Assembly (NCBI GenBank): GCA_028565635.1
Contig: JAOXYB010018085.1
Coordinates: forward strand, 1-18,450
Origin: Phoronis ovalis
Lineage: Eukaryota > Phoronida > Phoronidae
DNA length: 18,450 bases
Direction of reading: 5' to 3'
Shown here: in pieces, positions 1-8,810 of the stretch
Position numbering within the stretch: the stretch's first letter is position 1
Layout of the letters: every line of letters begins with the position of its first letter
Translations under genes and position numbers: made by a program
Notes under the pieces: model-generated
Told to the model about the DNA's origin: nothing
Databases searched by the model: none
Seen by the model: the letters and a program-made list of their open reading frames with translations, nothing else

Positions 1-1766
1 TCTTCAAAACTACACGTCACAATTAAAAATCACATTACATATTTTTCCCTTTCTACTTCATATTCCTATTGCCCGCATTTTTTTCATGCTGGAACAGTTA
101 TTATTAGCTAAAAAGGGAATTTCTTTTAAAATAAACAATATTGAAAATTATCACGTGAAAGACGATACCAATGCTGTATATCCTATAGATAGAATAAACA
201 GCAAAAAGATACTAGATATTTCAACAATCATAAAATTAAGAACATATATCACATGCAGCAAGAAATTATAAAAGTGAAAATTTTGATTAAACCCTATATT
301 CCCCCTGTCTTTTACAGCGTACTTCTTGCATAACAGACTACAATAGCCATAATTGAATATTATAGTCTATTTTTGACAAGGGTTGGTAAAGGGAGCTCTT
401 ATAGACATCAATAATCAAAAATGTATTCAAATGCACATATACGCTTCCAGCACATGCTAGGGTGTCAACTTAACTATACAGAGGCATATATCGGCCAGCC
501 AGTGAACGCACTACTTAAGGCTCACTCGTGACAAATAATTTGTCGTTATACACATACAAAGTTCTCCAAAGTCTTCTCGATCAGGCTGTTTTCAAGCATA
601 CGATGAATAATTAAGTGTCACAGCTTTATTCTTGAAAATATATGTATACCATATATGTCAATTTAATTAACAAACTGTAGTGTAGACGTGGCTTATTTAC
701 TTGAGCTGTCTATGTGTCTACTTGACATACCCGAATTCAACTGGTATATACGTACTGAGCCCTTTTATACCTGGGCTCACCCCATTAATAGGTGACTTAA
801 CAAATTAGCTATTTCAATGCGCCATGAACTACATTTTTGGCTGGATTTGAATTAATTCATAATGATAGCCATCGTGCACAGTCATAAATAAAACCATGCA
901 GCGCTCTTATCAATTGGGCTTCCAATCACATTGATGTAAGCGTTAATATTTGCATCACACTTAATTATTACAAATTGTGTATATAGTGAACACAAAATCT
1001 TCTTGCATAGCATGCTCCCATGGAAATCCTAATATTGGCTGGCATTTTGAAATTCGGGATTTAAGATGTTAAAGAAAAAAAGCTATATATACTGACAAAC
1101 CTCAAGTGGGTTACTTTGAAGGAAAAGGAAGACAGGGCTGTTCAAAAGTGTTTTAGTGACCTTAGCAAATTATTATAAAGATTAGATTTCTAAAAAATAA
1201 TTTTCTGATACTTGTATTGCACAAGTAGTTATATATTCTTAAATTTGTTAAATTTTAAAATGGAAAAGAAAAACTATATTAAAATTGGATTCCTACGTAC
1301 CAAATTGAGCAATAACATAACTATACACCTCCATGAATATTTATTCTACTCCTTCTTGCTAGTGACAATATATCACTTAATTTAGCTCGGGATACATAAC
1401 AATTCTTGTGAGTGCATATTAATTAATGATAAAAGTGTGTAATATATTGACGGTCAGTTGTTGGGAATGGCTGGCATCTAATTTTTCAGTAAAAAATATC
1501 CTCTGGGGATGAAATTTGTAATATTGTTGCCAAGTTCTTCTTTGCTGTTTTCAATTTGATAGTTAAAATAGAAGAATGATTCATAGATCATATATAGAGA
1601 GAATTGTGCTGCCAACTGATGGCAGAAAGATGAAATAGCATTTTATATAATATAACACAATGTCCGAAGTATATATGTTGCAATTGAGTGATTTTATTAA
1701 AAGATATATTAATTAAACTTTTATAATTCTAAATGCATGCACCAACTCTTAAAATGTATATAAAAG

Positions 1767-1825
1767 TATTAAATATCCAAACACTAAATACTAATTATAA
1801 GAATAGAAACATATTGTTGATGGTA
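1767..1825 (+). repeat. Dispersed direct repeat, copy A
   Basis: About 59 bp are repeated in the same orientation at 2345-2406. The last 24 bases (1802-1825, beginning AATAGAAACATATTG) are identical in both copies. The upstream part, including CTAAATACTAAT, matches with a few substitutions and a 3-base length difference. Both copies are preceded by TATATA/AAAATATTAAA tracts, so the repeat may extend a little further. Probably two relics of the same short interspersed element. Confidence 0.75.
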
Positions 1826-2344
1826 CGTGGCCCGAACAAGTAACTCAGACCAATTTTGAATATGATGAAATCTGCAGACTGTTGTAGATATATATACCTC
1901 TTAGGTCCATGCCCAAAGTTTGCAAAGACCAACTAGTATAAAAAATGATAAAATAAAGATGGGTAAAACACACAATATTCAATTATATCTGCTAATTAAC
2001 CAAATCAGATGTAACAAGGATGGTGGTGGGGTGAAGGCAGTATTTTCCGATTCTTGTAAATTATTATGAGAACTGAGGACTGATTTAAAAGTTGGGTGGA
2101 AATTTCCTCAAGACAAACTGATAGATGTGACCTAGTATATTTATCTTGATGGAAGATATGAATATTCAAGATCTGTTACCACTATCTCCACCTACTGGTA
2201 TATTTTAACTAAAATGTGATTATTCTGAAACTTAATTATATTATAATTTTTATTTATAGAATAAAATATAGTTATAATTCAAAACACACTGCTAAAACTA
2301 GGTATGCATAAATTAATTACATACATATTAATATATATATAAAA

Positions 2345-2406
2345 TATTAAATTTTTACAAACGCTAAATACTAATACAGTTAAATAGAAACATATTGTTG
2401 ATGGTA
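2345..2406 (+). repeat. Dispersed direct repeat, copy B
   Basis: Partner of the copy at 1767-1825, lying about 580 bp downstream in the same orientation. The 24-base core is at 2383-2406. Sequence after the core (GCCAAAGG against CGTGGCCC) is unrelated, so the 3' boundary is sharp at TGATGGTA. A sharp 3' edge with a ragged AT-rich 5' edge would fit a mobile-element end, but no target duplication was seen. Confidence 0.75.
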
Positions 2407-3516
2407 GCCAAAGGACCCAAGCTACATTATGTGTCAACCCACCCATTAGTATGTAAGATTTAATTAATGTTGCATTGCAAAAACCTGTAGGTCTGATAGG
2501 TGAATCAAATAAACATTGAACGCAATGACAGCTAGCATGCATACGCATATGTCACAAAAATTCCTATTTCTGCCTATTTGTCAAAAGGGCTATTAAAAGT
2601 GCCATATTTATATCTGAAACTTCTGTGTCTGTACTTGCATGCATGAATGCGATGTAAACTTTTGTACTGTTTTTTAAATGACCTCTTTTTTTCAATAAAC
2701 GACAGGTACGGTATATATGCATTGTAGTGATATGCCCAGGTCATATGCTGCGCAGCTTACCTCAGGAACAAATATCATATACAACAGGCCAGCAGTGCAG
2801 CATATATTTTATTAACTTGGCTCATGGTTGCAATTGATCGAGCTTGTAAACTGTTTTTAGCTTGCTGAGAGAATGATTGGATATCCTATTCAGTCTGCTA
2901 TTAAAGTATAAATTATAGAGAGGAATATATATAATCAGGGCATTTCATCTATACACATGTCTACTGCATGAGCCAAAGTGATTCTGCTTAATCCGTAATG
3001 TTATTACCGCTACTGCCTGTGACCAATAGAAAATCAGTTTTCCCTTTCATTCTTTTCAGATGCAGGTTTAACAAAGCAGCAAAGTTTAAGAGGTACCTAC
3101 AAATTATAGAACTTTTATACACGTATACAATACAATCACTGTAATGTTTAACCTTTCAAAACGTGCAATATGTAATCATGTAACATATATTATATGAATC
3201 AGCCAGGTGCCAATTTCGCTGCAACGCATTGTATGTAAAAAAGTGTAATTGTTCTGTTGTTTTGTTTCCAGTAAGCAAACACACTGATTAAATAGCTAGT
3301 AAAAATAAACGATAGACTAAAGATGTTTAAAATAAGAAAACTAAATTGGAACTGCTTTTGTTCAGATTAATAGATTTTTTTTTGGGCAGAAGATTATATA
3401 ATCACAAAGTTTGAATTAAAAATAGGTTCAAACAGACCTATATTACACGACATTGTCATGTATCTTTTTCCAAAATATGCTTCTATAAGTAATAAAACAG
3501 TAATCATGTTACTCTT

Positions 3517-3585
3517 GATTAGTACATCGTCCATTAAAGGCTATTTGTTTAGTATAAATAGCCTTTAATGGACAATGTACCAACT
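3517..3585. repeat. Compact hairpin with 25-bp arms
   Basis: The arm 3522-3546 (starting GTACATCGTCCATTAAAGG) is the reverse complement of 3556-3580 except at one position, with a 9-nt loop at 3547-3555. In a minus-strand RNA the single mismatch becomes a G-U wobble, and a few more pairs, some wobble, extend the stem outwards. The result is a near-perfect stem of about 30 bp with a small loop. This size and shape fit either a microRNA-like precursor or the tip of a tiny fold-back transposon. The sequence alone cannot separate these. Confidence 0.8.
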
Positions 3586-4559
3586 GGGACTAATTAACAT
3601 AAATCCTGCTCACACGAAGAGTAAAATATACAATAAGCTACATGAGTACTAGTTATATAAATGAAGTCAGTATTTAGACTTTAAGCTGTTTCATGAAACA
3701 AAGATTATTTTCTCAATCCTTGTCTAGATTTTTTTTTTTTAAATAAATGACATTGATTGATTTCTGGCGGAAACCAGGTATATATAGTCAACCTAACTAT
3801 TTAAACTTTAATAGAAAAGATTGTATATATATATACGCAGAGCTATAATTATCTAGTAAATTTATCTTACTTGGTGGCACAAATACTGAATTTCTTCACA
3901 TGAGTTAGGCACCCAGGGTCTCCCCACTGTCATTCAAATGATTATATCTTAGTGTGCTGTCCAACGGGGTATGTTTTTCAAGAGTCATTTTTTAAGAAGG
4001 GGTATGATTTTCGCTCATTATATTGCCAAAAATCAAATCTTCTTACAATAGAGTACTTTTTTCAAAAGTATTTGCAGAAGGTATGTTTTTGGCCATGGCT
4101 ATTTTAGTCATAGGATGTTAACCACAGGTTAAGATTTTGGGACCGAGGGCTGTCACACCCCTATCAAGGTTTTTAAAAAAACATGAGAAAGCTATCTTAT
4201 CAATGTAATTAACTGGCTCATAAAAAGTGAATAAAGTTAATCCAGCCTGAAACAATTTTTTATGTTACGTATAATAACTATTTTTATTGTAATTGAACAA
4301 TTTAATTTTTATTCATGATGCAAGTTTTAAAAGACACGTATACATGTACTCGATCTAGATACATACTGTTATTTGTCTTTCTTTACTACTTTTCATAATC
4401 AAAATGAAAAGAGAGCCAATTAAGTGAAATTATACATTTTTACAAAGTTTACACTTTAATTTAATGAATCCAAAGGCAAAAGATTGAAAATATTTCTTAT
4501 GATCTGATTGATAATCAGCCATTTTGGAACAATTTTGCTTTTAAAATCTTAATTTTCAA
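3586..4559. other. Non-coding spacer with scattered repeat-like words
   Basis: I see no gene here. The part at 3950-4165 has the texture of an old interspersed element: GGGGTATG occurs twice (3966 and 4000 area), followed by poly-T/poly-A stretches, and it ends near a GGGCTGTCACACCCC motif. I could not define its ends. A pure TATATATATATA tract lies near 3823-3834. Confidence 0.45.
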
Positions 4560-4850
4560 AAAAAAATTAGGTCACACAACCATGCACCTACAAAGCTAAA
4601 ACTTACATATAACCTAGTCTATAAAACCATAAAAAATCCCTTTATTTAAAAGTTATAAATTTCAAAGCTTGAAGGTTTTAATCAGACCTATATAAACTAC
4701 AAAAATTCATAACTTCTGAATGAAGCAAAATTTTATAAAAATCTGAGATACAGGTTGGTAGATATATATATATAAAGCCTATTTATGTAAAGTTTGTAGG
4801 TGCAGGGAATTTTGCGTAATTTTTAAATTAAATTAAAATTTTGAAAACAT
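4560..4850. repeat. Imperfect long fold-back element
   Basis: Two nested inverted-repeat pairs share the same centre, near 4690. The outer pair is TGCACCTACAAA at 4583-4594 and its exact reverse complement at 4793-4804. The inner pair is AAGTTATAAATTT at 4650-4662 against AAATTCATAACTT at 4703-4715, with one mismatch. Weaker complementarity (AACTTACATAT against ATGTAAAGT) continues between them. A common centre for independent pairs means this is one decayed hairpin of about 290 bp, most likely a non-autonomous fold-back/MITE relic. Exact ends are uncertain. Confidence 0.6.
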
Positions 4851-5250
4851 CTTTTGTCCCCAAAAAATGTCTTCTGTCAGTACATAAGACCATATTCAAA
4901 CTATATAACTTTTAATATATAAATGTAAAGTTTATAGTATTAACTTTTTAAAATATATATATACTTATATATATATGCACATCTCTTCTTGAATTACTAC
5001 AACATAAGTTGAAATATATAAACACCTCTTTGTATCTAGCTGGAGACCTTAAACAGGTTAATTCAGCTTGAAATTGAAAACAGTCTACTGACAGTCAGTT
5101 GTCATGGAGACATTAAATTTAGGTATACATACTGTAATAGGAAGAAAAACAATAACCTGATACAGTTGCAATATAAGAAATTAAATACTTATTAAGAAAA
5201 GAAGTGAAGACTAGAACTTTGCAGAAATTATTAGAATATTGTCATCTAAA

Positions 5251-5269
5251 GAATTTCATTTTTAATTAG
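5251..5269 (+). promoter_or_regulatory. Possible 3' splice acceptor before the GPCR start codon
   Basis: A T-rich tract (TTTCATTTTTAATTAG) ends in AG at 5268-5269, 13 nt before the ATG at 5283. It resembles a 3' splice acceptor, so the 5' UTR may be spliced in from an upstream leader exon or a trans-spliced leader. It is weaker than the equivalent sites of the two minus-strand genes because the tract is interrupted by A residues. Confidence 0.35.
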
Positions 5270-5282
5270 TTTAAGCATTGAG

Positions 5283-6401
5283 ATGGCATTTTCCGTAAAA
5301 GAGTTTGGAAGAAACAGCTCTGCATTGAATGATTCTGTAGAGTCAAATCTAAACTTTACAGATGTAAAGGAGAGTCAGGTTTATACTGCAATTTATCGTG
5401 ACATTGGATTTTATGGTAGGATCATAATTCCTGCCTTTGGCATTATTGGGAACATTTTATCCATGCTAGTACTTTTTCAAAAGAAAAATCCCAGAAAAAC
5501 TACCATATTTTTTGCTTGTATGTCTGTTATGGACTCTATAGTTCTGGTGTGTGCCACTTTGTTTTTCTTGGAAAGAAATGTAGCCGATGTACCTAGAAGA
5601 ATTACCACACATATAATTGGATGTGCTTTGGGTCAAGTATTGTATCGTGCAAGTGCGGCAGTGTCTTCATGGATTTTGGCTGGATTGGCTGTAGACCGAA
5701 TGACGGCTGTGTGCTATCCATTTAAAGCTAAACAAATATGGACAAAAAAGCGAGTAATTTACTTTGTGATACTTGTCAATTTTACCATGTTTGGGTACAA
5801 TTGCCATTTTTTCTGGACAATGACAGTCGTAAACAATATATGTGGATTTTCTCCTAATTATTCAGAATTTCTTGCTGTTGATGGATGGGTTAGGCTTGCT
5901 CTTTGGTCTTATATTCCTGCAGCAGTGATATTTTTTTGTTATATCAAAATAGTGATCACCCTCTGGAACAACAGACACCCAAAACTTGATAATGTGCAAA
6001 ATAGGATTAGAGCAAGCCAAACATCCCATCTTACAGCTCTTCTCATGTCAATTGCATTGTTGTTTTTGATTGTAACTTTGTCGTACTCTGTGATCTTTAT
6101 TTATAACCGGCAAGCTATTGTTCAAAATCCAGCAATTTCTGCTGTGGCACCATTGTTAGTGTATCTAAATCATGGATCAAATTTCTTTTTGTATTTTGTA
6201 AGTGGATCTTGGTTTAGAACTGAATTCAAAAAGTTATTATGTTCAGTGTGTCGTAGAATACCTGATAGTACCAATATGAAAACAACGACGAGCCACTGCA
6301 AAGAAAACGTTCGACAGCTATCTATTGCATTACCAAAATTAAGTGAATCTAGTTTGAATAGTGTCCAGTCCACAGGAACAATGCTTCAACATAGCAAGTG
6401 A
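5283..6401 (+). CDS. Rhodopsin-like (class A) G-protein-coupled receptor, probably peptide-type
   Basis: This 372-aa integral membrane receptor is complete in one exon. The N-terminus carries three N-glycosylation sequons (N11, N16, N24) and no signal peptide. Seven hydrophobic segments follow. Family landmarks: GN in TM1 (N57), the conserved Asp of TM2 (D84), Cys at the top of TM3 (C114) pairing with C187 in the second extracellular loop, DRM (138-140) in place of DRY, Pro in TM5 (P212), and N300-x-x-x-Y304 in TM7. Several canonical residues are changed: the TM4 Trp is not evident, TM6 lacks CWxP and has Ser (S267) where Pro is expected, and NPxxY reads NFFLY. A C-terminal cysteine pair (C320, C323) could be palmitoylated, followed by a Ser/Thr-rich tail. 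These variants resemble divergent invertebrate peptide (FMRFamide-like) receptors. The ligand is unknown. A single coding exon is common in such lineage-expanded receptors. Confident on class, not on subfamily. Confidence 0.93.
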   Translation: MAFSVKEFGRNSSALNDSVESNLNFTDVKESQVYTAIYRDIGFYGRIIIPAFGIIGNILSMLVLFQKKNPRKTTIFFACMSVMDSIVLVCATLFFLERNVADVPRRITTHIIGCALGQVLYRASAAVSSWILAGLAVDRMTAVCYPFKAKQIWTKKRVIYFVILVNFTMFGYNCHFFWTMTVVNNICGFSPNYSEFLAVDGWVRLALWSYIPAAVIFFCYIKIVITLWNNRHPKLDNVQNRIRASQTSHLTALLMSIALLFLIVTLSYSVIFIYNRQAIVQNPAISAVAPLLVYLNHGSNFFLYFVSGSWFRTEFKKLLCSVCRRIPDSTNMKTTTSHCKENVRQLSIALPKLSESSLNSVQSTGTMLQHSK

Positions 6402-6547
6402 TTTCGATTACGGCATTAGTCTAAGTAAAATTTGGTAGAGCATAATTTCATCATGATACAAACAATGTTCCCAGTAAAAAATTGCATTTTGTTTCTTGTG
6501 CCAATATTTGTTGGAACATGCATACCCACGGAGCCAGGAACATGCTA

Positions 6548-6553
6548 AATAAA
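6548..6553 (+). terminator. Polyadenylation signal of the GPCR gene
   Basis: AATAAA on the plus strand about 147 nt after the GPCR stop codon, within CTAAATAAATTATCC. It is the first canonical signal after the coding region and implies a 3' UTR of roughly 165-180 nt. Confidence 0.6.
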
Positions 6554-7082
6554 TTATCCTTCAGCTTTTACGCTTAACTCTTTCTGAGTTTTAAATTATA
6601 TTTTGCTGTACTTAGCAATTATAGTTTTTCAAGTTTTAATGACTTGAGACATGTGTCTTTGAAAAGCTCTATAATTGGTTGATTGTGAAACAAATACAAT
6701 CACAAAAGGGCTCTTACTTACTGTTGACAATTTTATAAATCACTATGTAGATCTCTGTAAGGAATTAGTCTAAATTTTCAACAAAAATATATGTTATACT
6801 TGTTATGCTGTTGTATTAATAATGAAATCTTATATTATGTTGACTCAGTTTAGCAACAGACTGCATTGTTCTGCTTGTTGTGCATCACTGTACATAGTGA
6901 CATTTTATTATCTGTTGCAAAATTTTATTTTGTCAGAATCTAGAACTTATTTATTGATTTAAACAGATTTCATGTTTAATACTAGCACCTTTAGCTTGAA
7001 ACGGATAAGCGTATACATGTAGCTATCCAGATCTACATAGATGACAACCAGTGCACATAAAAGAATTGCTTTGTAAGTATGT
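6554..7082. other. Non-coding spacer after the GPCR gene
   Basis: No open frame, RNA gene or inverted repeat stands out. AT-rich unique-looking sequence that may include a longer alternative 3' UTR of the GPCR. Confidence 0.5.
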
Positions 7083-7234
7083 AAGTCATATACCCAGGTT
7101 AACTTCGAGCTGTAAATATCAGTAAATTACAAATTAATCTTCTTTTCACGCAATAGTTTTACATGAAGATTAATTTGTAAGTAAGGACATTTACCTAGTT
7201 ATATATGCTTGAAGTTAACCCGGGGATATGATTT
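7083..7234. repeat. Nested hairpin element of about 150 bp
   Basis: The outer arms are 7083-7110 (containing CATATACCCAGGTTAACTTC) and 7207-7234 (containing GAAGTTAACCCGGGGATATG), complementary with a few mismatches. The inner arms are 7127-7142 (TTACAAATTAATCTTC) and 7165-7180, a perfect 16-bp match around a 22-nt loop. The whole folds as a two-tier stem with an internal bulge. A small fold-back transposon is the likeliest source. No flanking target duplication could be defined. Confidence 0.7.
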
Positions 7235-7440
7235 CCATACAGTCAGATGGGGGGAGGGGGTTCAGCTGAACTTCGGACAATTTCCAGCAGAACCTCCCTG
7301 TATCACTTTGATTCAGAGTTATATTCCTCGGGAAGTTATACTCTCATTACAATAGAGTATTGATATCCATACCTGCCACCTAAAATAAGTTTACATGAGA
7401 TATTTTGGGCCAAAAAATTGAAGCCACAGCTATTGGAAAA

Positions 7441-7869
7441 GGGCATGTGCCCCGGGGGGGGGGGTACTCAAGGTTTTTTTAATACGGGGATGTGCCGCGG
7501 AATCCAATCCAAAATTTTAGCTTGCAGTACCAAACCCAATCCAAATTATTTGAAATATAAGGGTAGCAATCCAAATTTTGTGAAATATAAGGGTAGCAAT
7601 CCAAAATTTTAAAAATTTCAGTAGCAATCCATTTTTACGCAAACTGACTGATACAAACCAAATTCCAAAAATCTTTTTATGGATACAAACCTAAAATTAA
7701 TCCAAAATGTTTGCTGTAAGCAGTGGGTAGCAATCCAAAATTTTGAATTTCTTTAGTGTAGCAATCCAAAAAAATACAGTAAGAAGTATACAATCCAAAT
7801 CCAAAATTTTCAATTGGGCTGCACACCCCCACATAAAAATACCTTGAGTAACCCCCGGGCATGTGCCCC
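7441..7869. mobile_element. MITE-like element with G-rich inverted ends
   Basis: The body (7454-7856) starts with an 11-G run followed by TACTCAAGG and T-rich sequence. It ends with the inverted counterpart, A-rich sequence then CCTTGAGTAACCCCC. Both sides are flanked by the same 13 bases, GGGCATGTGCCCC, at 7441-7453 and 7857-7869. These could be a target duplication or part of the terminus, since the word is itself nearly palindromic. The interior holds five spaced copies of GTAGCAATCCA, some inside a tandem repeat of about 30 bp that includes GAAATATAAGGGTAGCAATCC. It has no coding capacity. The frames that cross it (7418-7612 plus, 7677-7922 minus) are repeat-derived. Confidence 0.75.
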
Positions 7870-7986
7870 CTTGTTAGGCATGGTCGGGGGGTTGCATTAG
7901 GTGGCTGGAAAAAGAGGCACATTTCGCGTTCTCTGGTGGCTTCTTGATTTATCCTTAACTGCAGTATTGCAATATCATTTGGAAAT

Positions 7987-8012
7987 GCTGATAAATTAGG
8001 AGATTTATCAGC
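7987..8012. repeat. Small perfect hairpin
   Basis: GCTGATAAAT at 7987-7996 is the exact reverse complement of 8003-8012, with a 6-nt loop (TAGGAG). Short enough to have arisen by chance in AT-rich DNA, and recorded only as structure. Confidence 0.5.
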
Positions 8013-8465
8013 TTATTGAGATATTAAAAGAAGCTTAGGGTCTTATACAGTATGTGTGAGAATTGGCAGGTATGTTATATGATATCCGAGTTATGCACGG
8101 AATAAACTGTCACCATCATTATGTGGCATCAGGTAACACATAAAGGCCACCTAATTTATTCCATATCACACAAAGGAACCAAATTAAAATCTTATCTATT
8201 CAATTATGAACATGCAGCTACTGATAGTTTGATGTTTCCTAAGCAGATTACCATAGATTATTTCTAATATCCAAGTTAGACAGATTTAAATTTCGTACCT
8301 TTTGTGTGCTTCTTGCTGTCATGTTGCTTTTGATGGTATAAAATGGGCACAAAATTTTTAATTTAAAACAAATTAATAGATACTCCCATTTCAGACTAAG
8401 TTTTGTCATGTTAATTTTGTCTTTGGCTAGCAGTATAAAAACTTTCACTATAATATAAATTTTAC
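8013..8465. other. Non-coding spacer
   Basis: No gene is supported. The minus-strand frame at 8248-8448 is short, has no family features and abuts the LINE remnant. The words GGAATAAA and TTTATTCC near 8099 and 8155 form a weak inverted pair about 50 bp apart. Confidence 0.5.
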
Positions 8466-8800
8466 TCTTTCAAAAGGTACATTTCAATCATATATTGATA
8501 AAGTCTCTTGTAATGTTTTGTACAATACATATATTAGGCCGCACCTTGAGTACTGTGTACAAGCCTCGAGCCCTTATTACAAAAAGGACGTACAGTGTTT
8601 AGAAAAAGTACAATGAGATGTGAAGAAAGATTAGAAATTTTAGGTTTATTCCCCTTAGAACAAAGGTGTCTAATACGGGATATGATAGAAACTTTCAAAA
8701 TAAAAGTAGATACAAGGATCACTTCTTTAAACTATCTGATTCAACACATCTGAAATACATATAAACTGATGAAACCGTCTACTAGACTAACAAGACATTT
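8466..8800 (+). pseudogene. Dead non-LTR retrotransposon, RT C-terminal part, left half
   Basis: Translation in shifting plus-strand frames gives pieces diagnostic of the region after the reverse-transcriptase catalytic core of CR1/L2-like LINEs. First comes LYNTYIRPHLEY (near 8518-8553) followed by SPYYKKDVQCLEKVQ. Then come LGLFPLEQR...DMIETFKI (8641-8703), FFKLSDSTHLK, and finally YKLMKPSTRLTR (to about 8795). Stop codons and at least two frameshifts interrupt it, so it is inactive. It is truncated at the 5' end: no catalytic RT motifs or endonuclease are present. The missing continuation lies at 11132-11285, beyond a 2.3-kb insertion. The family name is inferred from motifs only. Confidence 0.82.
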
Positions 8801-8810
8801 GTCATGTCTA

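Larger units (their letters stand above)
1..3516. other. AT-rich intergenic DNA without a supported gene
   Basis: I see no open frame here with the composition or motifs of a real protein. The two longest frames (86-271 on the plus strand, 2279-2548 on the minus strand) are short, low in complexity and resemble no family I know. The stretch contains many TATATA tracts and scattered ATTAATTAA-type words, with no tRNA-like box or ribosomal sequence. The only structure I can support is one dispersed direct repeat, listed separately. It may be spacer or an intron of a gene lying outside the window. Confidence 0.6.

Noticed and set aside
86-271. 61-codon plus-strand frame near the left end
   Set aside because: Short, AT-driven composition, no motif, no splice or promoter context. 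Frames of this length are expected by chance in this window.
2279-2548. 89-codon minus-strand frame
   Set aside because: It spans the repeat copy at 2345-2406 and has no family features. The Cys/Ile/Tyr-rich end is translated TATATA and poly-T sequence.
3042-3094. Possible 38-nt micro-exon (CATTCTTTTCAG ... AAGAG|GTACCT)
   Set aside because: The acceptor and donor are good, but no neighbouring exon or protein similarity supports it, and such pairs arise by chance in 5 kb of AT-rich DNA.
7418-7922. 64-codon plus-strand and 81-codon minus-strand frames
   Set aside because: Both are readings of the GTAGCAATCCA repeats and G-runs of the MITE-like element.
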